Assembly (NCBI RefSeq): GCF_900086585.1
Contig: NZ_FLKM01000007.1
Coordinates: 124,001 to 188,000 of the forward strand
Source: Emergencia timonensis
GTDB lineage: Bacteria > Bacillota > Clostridia > Peptostreptococcales > Anaerovoracaceae
Length of the DNA stretch: 64,000 nucleotides
Direction of reading: 5' to 3'
In this document: piece by piece, positions 55,255-64,000 of the stretch
Layout of the letters: the number at the start of each line of letters is the position of its first letter
Numbering within the stretch: the stretch's first letter is position 1
The notes under the pieces: model-generated
What the model was told of the DNA's origin: nothing
The model's input: the letters and a program-made list of their open reading frames with translations, nothing else
Databases searched by the model: none
Made by a program: the position numbers and the translations under genes

Positions 55255-55386
55255 ATAATCTCTGCTCCTTCTTTCGTTACTTCTCGTTACCCCTATCATA
55301 CCATGAATCAGCGATGGAAGGAAGCCACGATAAAAGGAGCCTATGGCTCCTTCCTGTTACCCTATTTCGTTCTCATCCCTGCATTC

Positions 55387-56715
55387 TCAATCCACCACGG
55401 GATTGCTTTCCTTCAGCGCTGCATTACACGTCTTATCGATGGCGGCCGCTACTTGGGCAGGCGTCTTTCTTCCCAGGAGCAGATCCTGTGTATTCTTATA
55501 AAAAACGTCACGAACGCCCTGCCAGTTCAGACTGCTGTTGATATTGTCCACGATATTTCCGGAATTATCATCATAAGCCTTCAGCATCGGCATTTCCTCC
55601 TGATATTTCTCAGTGATAGATTGATTCACCGGCTGTGTTCCCAGCGTGTATTTCATCAAATCCTCATCTGTGTAAATAAAACGGATAAAGTCCTTGGCTG
55701 CCTGAATCTTCGCTTCGTCTCCATTGTCGAAGACACAGAAGCCATTGGTTCCGCTGGTCGCATAGCCTTTCCCGTCCTGACTTGGGAAGTTGACCGCGAA
55801 GACGTCCAGCCCCTTGCTCTGCGCATCTGCCAAATTAGTCAGATTACCCACACAGCAGGCAAGCTGTCCATTATAGAATAAATTGACGCAGTCCAACAGT
55901 TCCATGTTCTCAGCGCCCTGCGGTGTGATACCTCGCTTGTCCAGATCTTTGATCCACTGCAGTGCCTCGATGCCTTCCGGTGTATTGACATTGAATTTCC
56001 CCTCCTCGTCATAGAGTTTTCCTCCATGGGAACGCAGCAAGGTCATAATGTGGCTGTCTCCCTGGTTATTTGCACCGTACATCATAAATGTGAACGTATT
56101 TTCATCAGTAATAGACTCCTTCAACGCCTGAAAAATCTCGTCAAAGGTTTCAGTAGACCAGTGCGCGATGGTATTGTCCTCCGGGATATACTGCTCCAAT
56201 CCTGCGCTTTTCATCATCTTTTTATTGATCAGGAGCGTATTCTGCAGCTGCTGAAAAGGCAACGTGTAGACTTTGCCATTGACACTGTTCTGCGCCCAGA
56301 TCGTCTCGTCGATATCTGCCCGCAGCTCCTCGTCGATGATATCGTCAAGAGGCTCCAGCCAACCGCTTTCAACATAAGCCGGCACATTATATGATCCCGC
56401 AAAGAAAATATCAGCCGCATCTTCTGTCCCGTATTTGTCCGCCAGCTGCTCCTTCTCATCCAGATAATCATACCTGCTGATGTCAAACTCTACATCGTAT
56501 TTGTCATACTGTGCCTTAAACTTTTCAGCCGCAGCAACAAAGAGATCATAAACTTCTGCTTCACCGACATCTGGTATATTGCCCAGGCCGATCGGTGTGG
56601 TTTTGATTGTCAGCGTCACCTTTTCTTTGCTTTCTGTCCCGCTAGTCCCACAAGCCGCCAAAGCGAGCACCAACATCGCAATCAGCAAGATACATATAAA
56701 GCGTTTTCCTTTCAT
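55387..56715 (-). CDS. Extracellular solute-binding lipoprotein (ABC family 1 type)
   Basis: A 442-residue lipoprotein with a lipobox LALAAC, so the mature protein starts at about C22. The rest has the periplasmic-binding-protein family 1 layout (DAADIFFAGSYNVPAYVESGWLEPLDD; NGKVYTLPFQQLQNTLLINKKMM; GTNGFCVF). No permease or ATPase is adjacent. It is 10 bp after the hybrid kinase gene, so it may present a ligand to the kinase or share a distant transporter. The ligand is unknown. Confidence 0.88.
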   Translation of the reverse strand: MKGKRFICILLIAMLVLALAACGTSGTESKEKVTLTIKTTPIGLGNIPDVGEAEVYDLFVAAAEKFKAQYDKYDVEFDISRYDYLDEKEQLADKYGTEDAADIFFAGSYNVPAYVESGWLEPLDDIIDEELRADIDETIWAQNSVNGKVYTLPFQQLQNTLLINKKMMKSAGLEQYIPEDNTIAHWSTETFDEIFQALKESITDENTFTFMMYGANNQGDSHIMTLLRSHGGKLYDEEGKFNVNTPEGIEALQWIKDLDKRGITPQGAENMELLDCVNLFYNGQLACCVGNLTNLADAQSKGLDVFAVNFPSQDGKGYATSGTNGFCVFDNGDEAKIQAAKDFIRFIYTDEDLMKYTLGTQPVNQSITEKYQEEMPMLKAYDDNSGNIVDNINSSLNWQGVRDVFYKNTQDLLLGRKTPAQVAAAIDKTCNAALKESNPVVD

Positions 56716-56725
56716 TTTTTCTCTC

Positions 56726-58855
56726 CTAACTCTGTAAATGATTGATTTTTTCCAGCAGCAGTGAAATATCCAGTGGTTTTGTCGCCACGTCGTTCATCCC
56801 GCTGGCTAAGGCTTTATCTACATCTTCACGGAATGCATTCGCAGTCATTGCAAAGATCGGAATCTTTGCGCTGTCAGCACGCCCTGAGGAGCGGATGGCC
56901 TTGGCCGCCGCATATCCGTTCATGACAGGCATCTGAATGTCCATCAGCACCAAATCAAAGAAACCAGCCTCACTGTTTTCAAATATGCTAACTGCATCCT
57001 TTCCATTTTCGGCCTCAAATATAATGCAGCCTCTCTCTTCCAGTACCGAACAGATAATCATGCGATTGATTTCGTTGTCTTCTGCTACTAAAATCCGCAT
57101 GCCCGCCAGCCGGATTTCCTTTTCGGCGCCTGCTGCTGACGCAGAAGGCGCTTCTTTCGGCTGCACGATTTCCAGTGGGAGGATGATGGTAAATACCGTA
57201 CCTTTGTCAAGATGACTTTCTACAGAGATCCTGCCACCCATCTTTTCTACCAAGGTTTTGCTCAGAGTGGTGCCAAGACCTGTTCCGTTCTGAGAGGCAG
57301 CTCTCCGTTCCTGCTCAAAAGGAACCCAAATTTTCTCCAAGAATTCCGGGCTCATGCCGTATCCTGTATCAGCAACGATAAAGGTGGTCTGCGCAGTATC
57401 TCCAGAGAGAATCTGCTGGACTTTTAAAGAAATTTCGCCGCCCTTCGGGGTGAACTTCAAAGAATTTCCTAAAAGGTTGGTCAATACCTGTTTGATGCGA
57501 AGAACATCTCCTTTTACAAAAGGATATGATGCCTCCGTATGATCCACTGAGAAATGTAACCCCTTCTCTTCCGCCTGGATACCGATCAATGTTTCTAATT
57601 CGCCTACCAAGTCTTTCAGGTTCATTTCTTCCGTATATAATTCCATCTGACCGTTTTCAATTTTTGACATATCGAGAACGTCAGTAATTACACTTTTCAG
57701 GAAGTCAGCCGATACCTCTGCCTTGCTCAGATATTCCAATAGTTTTTCCCTGTCATCCAGATTCTCCCTCATCAGATACTGCAATCCGACAATGCCGTTG
57801 AGCGGCGTGCGGATTTCGTGGCTCATGTTTGCCAGAAATGTGGATTTTGCCTGCTCAGATGCCCGGGCAATACGCGCTGCGTTTACATTGTGGTAGAGGA
57901 ACCAGGCTACAAGTAGAACTACAATCCCCAAAACGAGGAAGAAAGGCACAGAACTCCAGATCAGCAGGCGAACCTGCTCCGCCGTGACCTGCTGCGAAAC
58001 TCTGACCACCAGATACCAATCTTCCTCTCCCTGCAGTTCCATAGGCTGGAACAGAGCGGAAAATCGTTCCCCATCCTGTTCATATTCGACAAAAATACCG
58101 TTCCCCTCTTCAATGGCCTTCTTACAAGCTTCCAGGGATCCATCACCGTAAAAATCACAGCTCTCAAGCGAGGTCAGATAATTCTGTGTCACCGCACTGC
58201 TGCTGTATTGCTGACTGGCTGTGATAATCTCCCCTGTTGGCCGTATGACGAGGGCCACCCCCCGTCCGTCAAAGCTTTCCATCTTCATCTGGCTGGCAAC
58301 CTGGTCAATGGGAACCAATCCGACGATGCCAGAGATCTTGTACTTGCCACAAGGAATGGAAGTAGGAAGGTGCTTCCCATAGAGCAGATATTCTCCCCAT
58401 TGCTCCCTGCTGTCCTCGCTGTAGGAGGTTACAAAGTAATCCTCCGCCTGTTGATAAGCCTCCTTCCAGGGTGCTTTCTCCAAGTCCGTCTCCAAATAAG
58501 AGTTATTGTATATGCGTCCGTTCTCCATAACGAGATACAACTTGTCAAAATCAGTGCTTTTGGCTTCCACACTTAGGTTGTAAACGACATCTTTTAAATT
58601 GCTGTTTCGCGATTCTGATACGCGGGCCAGCATGGAATCGAGATATTCCCACTTACCGTTGAGCTGATTGATGATATTCAGCTGGTCGTGATCAGCAATC
58701 TGTTCCATAAAAGACTCCGTGGTGGAGTAGACTGCTTTTTCAATGCTCTGTTGATACAGCCAATATCCTCCGCCTAACACCGCTGCCACGACGGCTAGGA
58801 GGAATGCGACCACCTTCCATTTCAGTTGATATTTCTTTAGTTTGATCTCCTTCAT
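56726..58855 (-). CDS. Hybrid sensor histidine kinase with C-terminal receiver
   Basis: A 709-residue kinase. Membrane helices at about 14-34 and 297-320 enclose an extracellular Cache-like sensor. The HisKA box has H346 in NMSHEIRTPLNG, the HATPase has NLLGNSLKFTPKGG and DTGYGMSP, and the C-terminal receiver (about 590-709) has the phospho-Asp in LVLMDIQMP and switch Lys in ATKPLD. It lies between a cyclic-di-GMP protein and a binding lipoprotein in one operon. No separate response regulator is nearby. Confidence 0.93.
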   Translation of the reverse strand: MKEIKLKKYQLKWKVVAFLLAVVAAVLGGGYWLYQQSIEKAVYSTTESFMEQIADHDQLNIINQLNGKWEYLDSMLARVSESRNSNLKDVVYNLSVEAKSTDFDKLYLVMENGRIYNNSYLETDLEKAPWKEAYQQAEDYFVTSYSEDSREQWGEYLLYGKHLPTSIPCGKYKISGIVGLVPIDQVASQMKMESFDGRGVALVIRPTGEIITASQQYSSSAVTQNYLTSLESCDFYGDGSLEACKKAIEEGNGIFVEYEQDGERFSALFQPMELQGEEDWYLVVRVSQQVTAEQVRLLIWSSVPFFLVLGIVVLLVAWFLYHNVNAARIARASEQAKSTFLANMSHEIRTPLNGIVGLQYLMRENLDDREKLLEYLSKAEVSADFLKSVITDVLDMSKIENGQMELYTEEMNLKDLVGELETLIGIQAEEKGLHFSVDHTEASYPFVKGDVLRIKQVLTNLLGNSLKFTPKGGEISLKVQQILSGDTAQTTFIVADTGYGMSPEFLEKIWVPFEQERRAASQNGTGLGTTLSKTLVEKMGGRISVESHLDKGTVFTIILPLEIVQPKEAPSASAAGAEKEIRLAGMRILVAEDNEINRMIICSVLEERGCIIFEAENGKDAVSIFENSEAGFFDLVLMDIQMPVMNGYAAAKAIRSSGRADSAKIPIFAMTANAFREDVDKALASGMNDVATKPLDISLLLEKINHLQS

Positions 58856-58902
58856 CTTCCACCCTTTCTGCAGATCATGACACTATTTGAAATTTTTTTC
58901 TT

Positions 58903-61572
58903 TTAAAAATTAATGACTTTCTTTTCGGGCATAGGCCGAGCGTAATAGAAGCCTTGTATATACTGCACTTTTAAATCAGCAAATGCCTTCTGCTCTTCCT
59001 CCGTCTCAATCCCTTCGGCGACAACAGCCAGATCATTGATTTTGGCCATCTCTACGATACTCCGAGCGAGGGCGTGCTGCTTGCGATCCGTCAGAATCTG
59101 TTTTGTAAGAGATTTATCGATTTTAATGATATCTGCCGGCAAATTTGAAAGATAGTTCAGACTGCTATAGCCGATGCCGAAATCGTCCAGGGCGATGCGG
59201 ATACCCGTTTTTCGCAGTTCATCCAATACCGCAGAGGCCTGGTCTATCGATTGTATGAGAATGCTTTCTGTGATTTCCAGTGAAATCTGTCCAGGATCCA
59301 CGCCAGAGTCACCAATCAGCTTCAATAAATGATCCGCGCTGTTCTCAATCAAAAGCTGCTGAACAGAAAGGTTGATGCTCATGTGATATAGGCCCAGTGG
59401 CTTACCGTAGTCATGCATAAACCTGCACGCTCTGCCCAGCACATATTCGCCCAGCTGCTCAGCCATACCGCTTCGTTCGGCCAAAGAAATGACCTGCCCG
59501 GCAGGAAAATACCCGCCTCTGCAATTGGGCAGCCTGGTCAAAGCCTCTACAGCAATATATTTCCCGCTGTCAAGGTGCGCCATAGGTTGATACCATACTT
59601 CCAGGGTTTCTTCTTCGATAGCCGATTTCAGCTTGTGAAGAATTTCTGCCTCTGTGCGGATCAGCTGATCCAATTTATCATTGTACAAAACAAGTTTCTG
59701 ATCAGAACCCTTTGAAAAACGCAACGCTGACTGAATGCGCTCCAGCAGCACTTCCGGGCTTTTCCCATGAGCAGGATATTGGCAGACAACCACCCGTGCC
59801 TGCAACGTAAAGGAAGCGTTGCCGGTGGACACCGGCGTTGTAAGCAGCTGCTGCAGTCTGGAAACAAAGGAGGTCTCGTCCTCTTCTGAAAGGGAAATAC
59901 CTAAGAAAACATCTCCGTTGATACGGTACAGGTTCGCTCCAAAGAGGCGCGAAAGCCGCTTAATCACCTCCCGCAGTATTTGATCTCCGATCTCCGCGCT
60001 GAAAAGTTCATTATATTGGCTGAAATTGCAGATATCGATACAGAAAAGGCGAAAATTTCTTTTTTTATCGTAATCAATCAGCATATTGGCGTCTCGCATG
60101 TACTTCAGGCGGTTTCCAACATGGAATACCGGATCATAGTAGGCCAGCTGCTCGACCTGCTTGCTGTATTGGTTCAGAACCTTAGATAATTCCATCATCT
60201 CAAGGTTCGTATATTCTTCAAAACTGACGTCATTCTGGCCTTCGATAAGCCTGCGGCATTTTTCTGTCAGCCTCTGTACTGGGGATTCTTCGGAGCGGGA
60301 GTCGTAATATCGTCGAATCAGCGCAGCAATCTCTTCCTCTCCCTTGCTGTGCGGTTTACAGGAGATATATTGGTAATTGGCCGCAAGGAAGCTTTTCTCA
60401 CCGTTCAGCCTGATCTTTAAAAGAAGTTCCAAGGACAGGCCCTTGGCAAAATCCTCTCGCTCCATATCGTCCATCTCCTCGCGAAGAGCAATCATAAAAT
60501 TACCTGCACTCAGTCTGCCAGCGATGAACGGACTCTCAATGTATTCCGCAAGACGCTGCGGAATACTTTCTAAAAATGCGCGTTCCTTTGCGGGGCCGAT
60601 CAACTGCGAAACCTGGTTATAGCTTTCAAAAACAAAGTAAAATAAATTTATAGAATCTGCAGAAAGCCATCGGTTCAGTTCCTCCGTAAACCCTTCCTGA
60701 TTGTACAGTCCAGTCTGACGATCAATCAGATTCTGGCTCGCTATGGTACGGTCATGTTTCTTATATCTGTAGAACAAATACGCCAGCGCTAACAGACTCG
60801 CAGCAACCAAAGCGCAGAGCAGCAATATTTTGATATTGGCAGTGGAACTGATCCAGCCATTCACTGGCTGAATACTCAAGTTCCACTCAGTGGGAAGGTT
60901 GATGCTCATTTTTACGGCATCAGAAAAATCCACGCCCTTTCGTGATACTGTAATCAGATCCTTGCTTCCATCCTCTGCGTCAATACTCCAGATTTCATAG
61001 TCATAACCTTCTTCTGCCAGAGCAGTAAATCCAAGTCGATTCAAAACATAATCGCTGTCCAGTGCAACTGCCACCTCGCCAAGATAGGCATTTTTCTTTA
61101 AATATGGGCGCAGGTAAAGAAAAACTTCTTCCCCCTCTTCCAAGGTCGTCGGCCCTTCTACCACCAAATCTTTGACAACTTTTGCCATTGTGTAGACATA
61201 AGAAAAGTCCTTTAGGTCTTTTCCTACCTGTGATCCGTACTCTGCCTCTGGCAGTGCGCTGACCACCTTATCACCTTTGATCAAGGAGACATACTGCACA
61301 CTTTCTTTCTTAAGAAGCGGTGCGGCAGCCTTTTCAAACCAGGAGGTGCCCTCCATAATCCTGGCCATCTCCGCCAGGTTATCGGCTTCGTTCAGTTCGT
61401 CCTGCAGCTGCAGGGAAAGTTTTTCACTGTAAAATTCTAAGACGCGGTCTGCGTCTGCTCGCCTGGCTTCGATCCAGGACTGGCGCATCTGACTGTACAG
61501 AACAGCAGTGAATATCAAAATCGTCAATATCACAAAACCTGCAAAGAAATAGCGTTTTGTCCGAGTCTTCAT
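58903..61572 (-). CDS. Membrane GGDEF-GGDEF-EAL protein, probable c-di-GMP phosphodiesterase
   Basis: An 889-residue protein. Membrane helices near 8-28 and 247-268 flank a Cache-like sensor. Two GGDEF domains follow, both degenerate: SAGNF in the first and NGDVF in the second. The C-terminal EAL domain keeps its catalytic residues (VEALTRL, NLS, EITES, DDFGIGYSSLNYL, IDKSL, AEGIE, QGFYYARP). It should therefore degrade c-di-GMP. It overlaps the upstream cyclase gene by four bases (ATGA), pairing synthesis with breakdown. Confidence 0.92.
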   Translation of the reverse strand: MKTRTKRYFFAGFVILTILIFTAVLYSQMRQSWIEARRADADRVLEFYSEKLSLQLQDELNEADNLAEMARIMEGTSWFEKAAAPLLKKESVQYVSLIKGDKVVSALPEAEYGSQVGKDLKDFSYVYTMAKVVKDLVVEGPTTLEEGEEVFLYLRPYLKKNAYLGEVAVALDSDYVLNRLGFTALAEEGYDYEIWSIDAEDGSKDLITVSRKGVDFSDAVKMSINLPTEWNLSIQPVNGWISSTANIKILLLCALVAASLLALAYLFYRYKKHDRTIASQNLIDRQTGLYNQEGFTEELNRWLSADSINLFYFVFESYNQVSQLIGPAKERAFLESIPQRLAEYIESPFIAGRLSAGNFMIALREEMDDMEREDFAKGLSLELLLKIRLNGEKSFLAANYQYISCKPHSKGEEEIAALIRRYYDSRSEESPVQRLTEKCRRLIEGQNDVSFEEYTNLEMMELSKVLNQYSKQVEQLAYYDPVFHVGNRLKYMRDANMLIDYDKKRNFRLFCIDICNFSQYNELFSAEIGDQILREVIKRLSRLFGANLYRINGDVFLGISLSEEDETSFVSRLQQLLTTPVSTGNASFTLQARVVVCQYPAHGKSPEVLLERIQSALRFSKGSDQKLVLYNDKLDQLIRTEAEILHKLKSAIEEETLEVWYQPMAHLDSGKYIAVEALTRLPNCRGGYFPAGQVISLAERSGMAEQLGEYVLGRACRFMHDYGKPLGLYHMSINLSVQQLLIENSADHLLKLIGDSGVDPGQISLEITESILIQSIDQASAVLDELRKTGIRIALDDFGIGYSSLNYLSNLPADIIKIDKSLTKQILTDRKQHALARSIVEMAKINDLAVVAEGIETEEEQKAFADLKVQYIQGFYYARPMPEKKVINF

Positions 61573-63137
61573 CTGCGTTCTCCGTTCTCATGTATCTTAT
61601 AATAACCTTTTCCGTTCTGTTTCACGAAGTATAAAGCCTCGTCCGCGTCGGCAATTAATTGTTCCAATTCCATGTCCGGTCTGTAAATAGCCACGCCCAC
61701 ACTGCACTGCACAGGAATACTGTGCCCGGCGGAGCCCACCTCTGAATGAAATCGAAGCACCAACTCGTCTAATATGCTGTTTAGCTCTGCTTCATCGTCC
61801 AGGTTTGTCATCAGCAGAATAAACTCGTCGCCGCCATATCTGCCAACCACGCCGTCATACCGTTTCTCATATTCCCGCAAAATATATCCTATGCTCTTCA
61901 GTGCCACATCACCATCACTATGGCCATGCGTGTCATTGATATATTTCAGGTTATCCATATCCACAAAACACAGCGCGCTGAGCAGCACAGGGTCCGCTTT
62001 TTCCAACTGCGCAGCAGCGTGTTTCAGGAATACTGCACGAGTGACGACACCGGTCAGGCTATCGGTAAGACCATCGCTGGTCAAGCGAATAATCTCGTTA
62101 AAGTCTCTCTTTTCCGGACGTTGATCCTGATAAATCTTCTTTTCCAGTTCATTGACAGAATCCACTAAAGCATCTACGACCTGCATCTGCCGATTGATAT
62201 AACGACGCATGACAAAAATCAGACCCAGGCACAGTAACACGGTCAGACCGGCTACGAGGAGCAGACTGGGCAGAATCTCCCCAAAGATGGTCCAGACGTT
62301 GACGGAGCAAAGAATATCCCAGCCCGTATTCTCAACCCTTTGGTAAACCGTATACCGCAGGCTTCCCCCTTTGAAGCTCCAGTAACTGCCCGGTTTCTGA
62401 GACAAAAGTTCTTCTTCCAGTCTGTTTTCTGTTGTTCCAAAAATGGTCATTTTCTTGAACTCGTCCATGATGGAATCCCCATAGGGGAGATCTTCTGTCG
62501 ACGACATGATCTGCCCTTGTGAGCCAAGCAATGTGGTTTCAGCATTGTTAGTGCCAGACGAGTCTTTCAATATCTCCACAATTTCATCAAAATAGATGGC
62601 ACAGAAAAGGCAGCCTGTAATATTGTCATTTTTGTCCTTCAGTGGTACGGCCACTGTGTAATTGAGGGTTACACCATCAGCGCCTGCCGCAAAGCTGTCT
62701 GTCACCTGTTTCCGTCCAGTGGAAAAAAGCCGCTGCATATAATCTCTGCTGGCCAGGCTGGCCGGTTCATCTCCATCGGAATAGACGAGAATATCGTCGT
62801 CCACATAACAAATCATCATATATCCGTAGTTCGGTGCCATCTGGTCCAGTTTTTTAACCTTTTTGATTGGCGCAACGTCGGGATCATAGAATTCTGGCAG
62901 TTCGGCCAGAGATTCCAAAAGGGTGACGGATTCGTCGATCCGCTGGGATATTTGTGCATGACTGCTGTTCAAGGATGCGTGGGCGGTGGATTTCATCTGC
63001 CCTATGGACAGTACGACACCGCCTAGAAATATCACTACCAATGTCAGAAGACAAAAAATCGTGCTATATCTCATGATGGGACTGAAAGTAATTCTCCAAT
63101 TCTTATTCCCATTTGTTTTTTCTCTGTTTTTCTTCAT
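61569..63137 (-). CDS. Membrane Cache-GGDEF diguanylate cyclase
   Basis: A 522-residue protein with membrane helices at about 25-47 and 287-310, an extracellular Cache-type sensor between them, and a GGDEF domain (DSLTGVVTRAVF; GRYGGDEFILL). The motif is intact, so it should make c-di-GMP. I see no RxxD inhibitory site at the usual position. It is the first gene of the signalling operon and is translationally coupled to the phosphodiesterase. Confidence 0.92.
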   Translation of the reverse strand: MKKNREKTNGNKNWRITFSPIMRYSTIFCLLTLVVIFLGGVVLSIGQMKSTAHASLNSSHAQISQRIDESVTLLESLAELPEFYDPDVAPIKKVKKLDQMAPNYGYMMICYVDDDILVYSDGDEPASLASRDYMQRLFSTGRKQVTDSFAAGADGVTLNYTVAVPLKDKNDNITGCLFCAIYFDEIVEILKDSSGTNNAETTLLGSQGQIMSSTEDLPYGDSIMDEFKKMTIFGTTENRLEEELLSQKPGSYWSFKGGSLRYTVYQRVENTGWDILCSVNVWTIFGEILPSLLLVAGLTVLLCLGLIFVMRRYINRQMQVVDALVDSVNELEKKIYQDQRPEKRDFNEIIRLTSDGLTDSLTGVVTRAVFLKHAAAQLEKADPVLLSALCFVDMDNLKYINDTHGHSDGDVALKSIGYILREYEKRYDGVVGRYGGDEFILLMTNLDDEAELNSILDELVLRFHSEVGSAGHSIPVQCSVGVAIYRPDMELEQLIADADEALYFVKQNGKGYYKIHENGERR

Positions 63138-63255
63138 TTATATACTACTTTCCCTCGTAAATTCTTGGTACCTATATCGAGTTATATTATAACAGTTCCC
63201 TCTGCATAAAGCAACGACTGCCGAAACATTTCATCAGCCTTTCCATGCACACAAA

Positions 63256-63288
63256 AACTGCCTGCGAGTCGTCAACTCGCAGGCAGTT
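63256..63288 (-). terminator. Terminator of the DUF4300-like gene
   Basis: AACTGCCTGCGAGT (63256-63269) pairs with ACTCGCAGGCAGTT (63275-63288), 14 bp, followed on the minus strand by T residues. Confidence 0.9.
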
Positions 63289-63314
63289 CATAAGTCACAT
63301 TTTTTCTGATTCTT

Positions 63315-64000
63315 CTATAGTGTCAATTCTTGATCGTTTTCCATAATGACTGGCGCTGTCGAAACGCCCGGCGTGTAAAACTTCCAAAAACGATTGAGCA
63401 GGTATTCTCTGACCTGGGCCTTGCTTTGGAACTTTGCCGCTTGGTATGGGGAGGTCGGTCCAAATTTCTCAACAAAATAAACATCGCTGCCATCTGTAAT
63501 CATCACGCCTGCATGACCGACAAAGGCCATATGGTCTAGCTCGTCATGGCAGACGACACTGATCAGTGAAGCGTTTCCTGCCTTGAACTGTATTCCTCTG
63601 TTCCTCCATTCTTGCTTGATGGCCGCCAGAATGACCTTAGGATCGGTCGTATCTCTGACAGAAACAGGATTATAAATGGTGTAGAACTTACTTTGGTCCT
63701 CCCCTTTTATGCTGCAAAGGGGATAATGATCCATGGCATCTGTATCAACTGCCAGAAAGTCGTCGCCTTCCATCTTCTTCTCTGTGGTAATAAAATCCCG
63801 GAACAGTGTCATAGCGGTCAGCCTGCAGTTCACATCTGCGTAGCTGCGGTTTGCTGTCCACAGGCTGTAAGTATCTGCTGCCTCATAATCGACACCTCTG
63901 GCGGCTATCGTTTGAAATCCATCGTGAAAATAGGGCTGCAATCCTACCACACCATGATAGTCTTTTGCCAAGTCCATCAGTCCCTCTATGTAGTTCTGAC
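63315..64000 (-). CDS. DUF4300-like protein, 5' part cut by the window edge
   Basis: The frame is open across the window end; an internal ATG at 63977 is not a convincing start because upstream codons (QNYIEGL) read on. The visible 228 residues include DVNCRLTAMTL (Cys), FVGHAGVMI (His) and VYFVEKFGPTSPYQAAKF, an order that recalls papain- or NlpC-like cysteine folds. I associate this with the DUF4300 family from memory. Any signal peptide would be outside the window. Function unknown. Confidence 0.55.
   Translation of the reverse strand, partial: QNYIEGLMDLAKDYHGVVGLQPYFHDGFQTIAARGVDYEAADTYSLWTANRSYADVNCRLTAMTLFRDFITTEKKMEGDDFLAVDTDAMDHYPLCSIKGEDQSKFYTIYNPVSVRDTTDPKVILAAIKQEWRNRGIQFKAGNASLISVVCHDELDHMAFVGHAGVMITDGSDVYFVEKFGPTSPYQAAKFQSKAQVREYLLNRFWKFYTPGVSTAPVIMENDQELTL

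Overview
This window looks like chromosome from an anaerobic, probably spore-forming Clostridia-type Bacillota. The signs are AGGAGG-type ribosome binding sites, classic -35/-10 promoters, a SpoVB-type flippase, a BclA-like surface protein, a Firmicute-style ethanolamine locus driven by an ANTAR antiterminator, and tandem type I signal peptidases. A gut relative of Anaerovoracaceae is a guess only. I see no phage, insertion sequence, CRISPR array or rRNA.

Layout. 1-6.3 kb: a partial dynamin-like GTPase, then a sulfur module (Rrf2 regulator behind a 101-bp tandem repeat, O-acetylhomoserine sulfhydrylase, cysteine synthase) and a flippase. The regulator and the sulfhydrylase share a 19-bp palindrome at their promoters. 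6.3-11.5 kb: a DEDDh exonuclease, tRNA-Ala with an odd duplicated flank, a BclA-like protein, an M18 aminopeptidase and a diguanylate cyclase. 11.5-29.9 kb: a complete ethanolamine (eut) microcompartment locus, mostly on the minus strand. It encodes ammonia-lyase EutBC, reactivase EutA, EutE, PduL, a PduO-type adenosyltransferase, PduS, EutP, EutQ, a PduM-like protein, eight shell proteins, EutVW, EutH, and a divergent GPH-family transporter. Four dual-hairpin/terminator leaders (eutA, eutV, eutH and the transporter) tie these units to EutV. There is no EutG alcohol dehydrogenase in the locus. Instead there are PduS and three shell proteins with candidate Fe-S or metal cysteine sites (PduT-like, GrpU-like, and a BMC-H with a Cys-rich tail), which suggests an electron-exporting shell.

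30-36.8 kb: a PD-(D/E)XK nuclease with a membrane partner, a CHAP protein, a LysR / M20 amidohydrolase / transporter module, and a GrpB protein. 36.9-41.4 kb: tmRNA with a duplicated 3' flank like that of tRNA-Ala, smpB, three tandem signal peptidases and an RluA-family pseudouridine synthase. 41.5-48.6 kb: small proteins, fructose-bisphosphate aldolase, a membrane LuxR regulator, an NhaC antiporter with the remnant of a lost paralogue upstream, and pncB. 48.6-53.6 kb: uvrA and uvrB.

53.8-63.2 kb: a signalling cluster transcribed on the minus strand: a Cache-GGDEF cyclase, a GGDEF/GGDEF/EAL protein, a hybrid histidine kinase, an orphan solute-binding lipoprotein and a double-GntR regulator. 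The window ends inside a DUF4300-like gene.

All calls come from reading the sequence; no database search was run. Start codons were moved from the longest open frame wherever a ribosome binding site clearly favoured an internal start.
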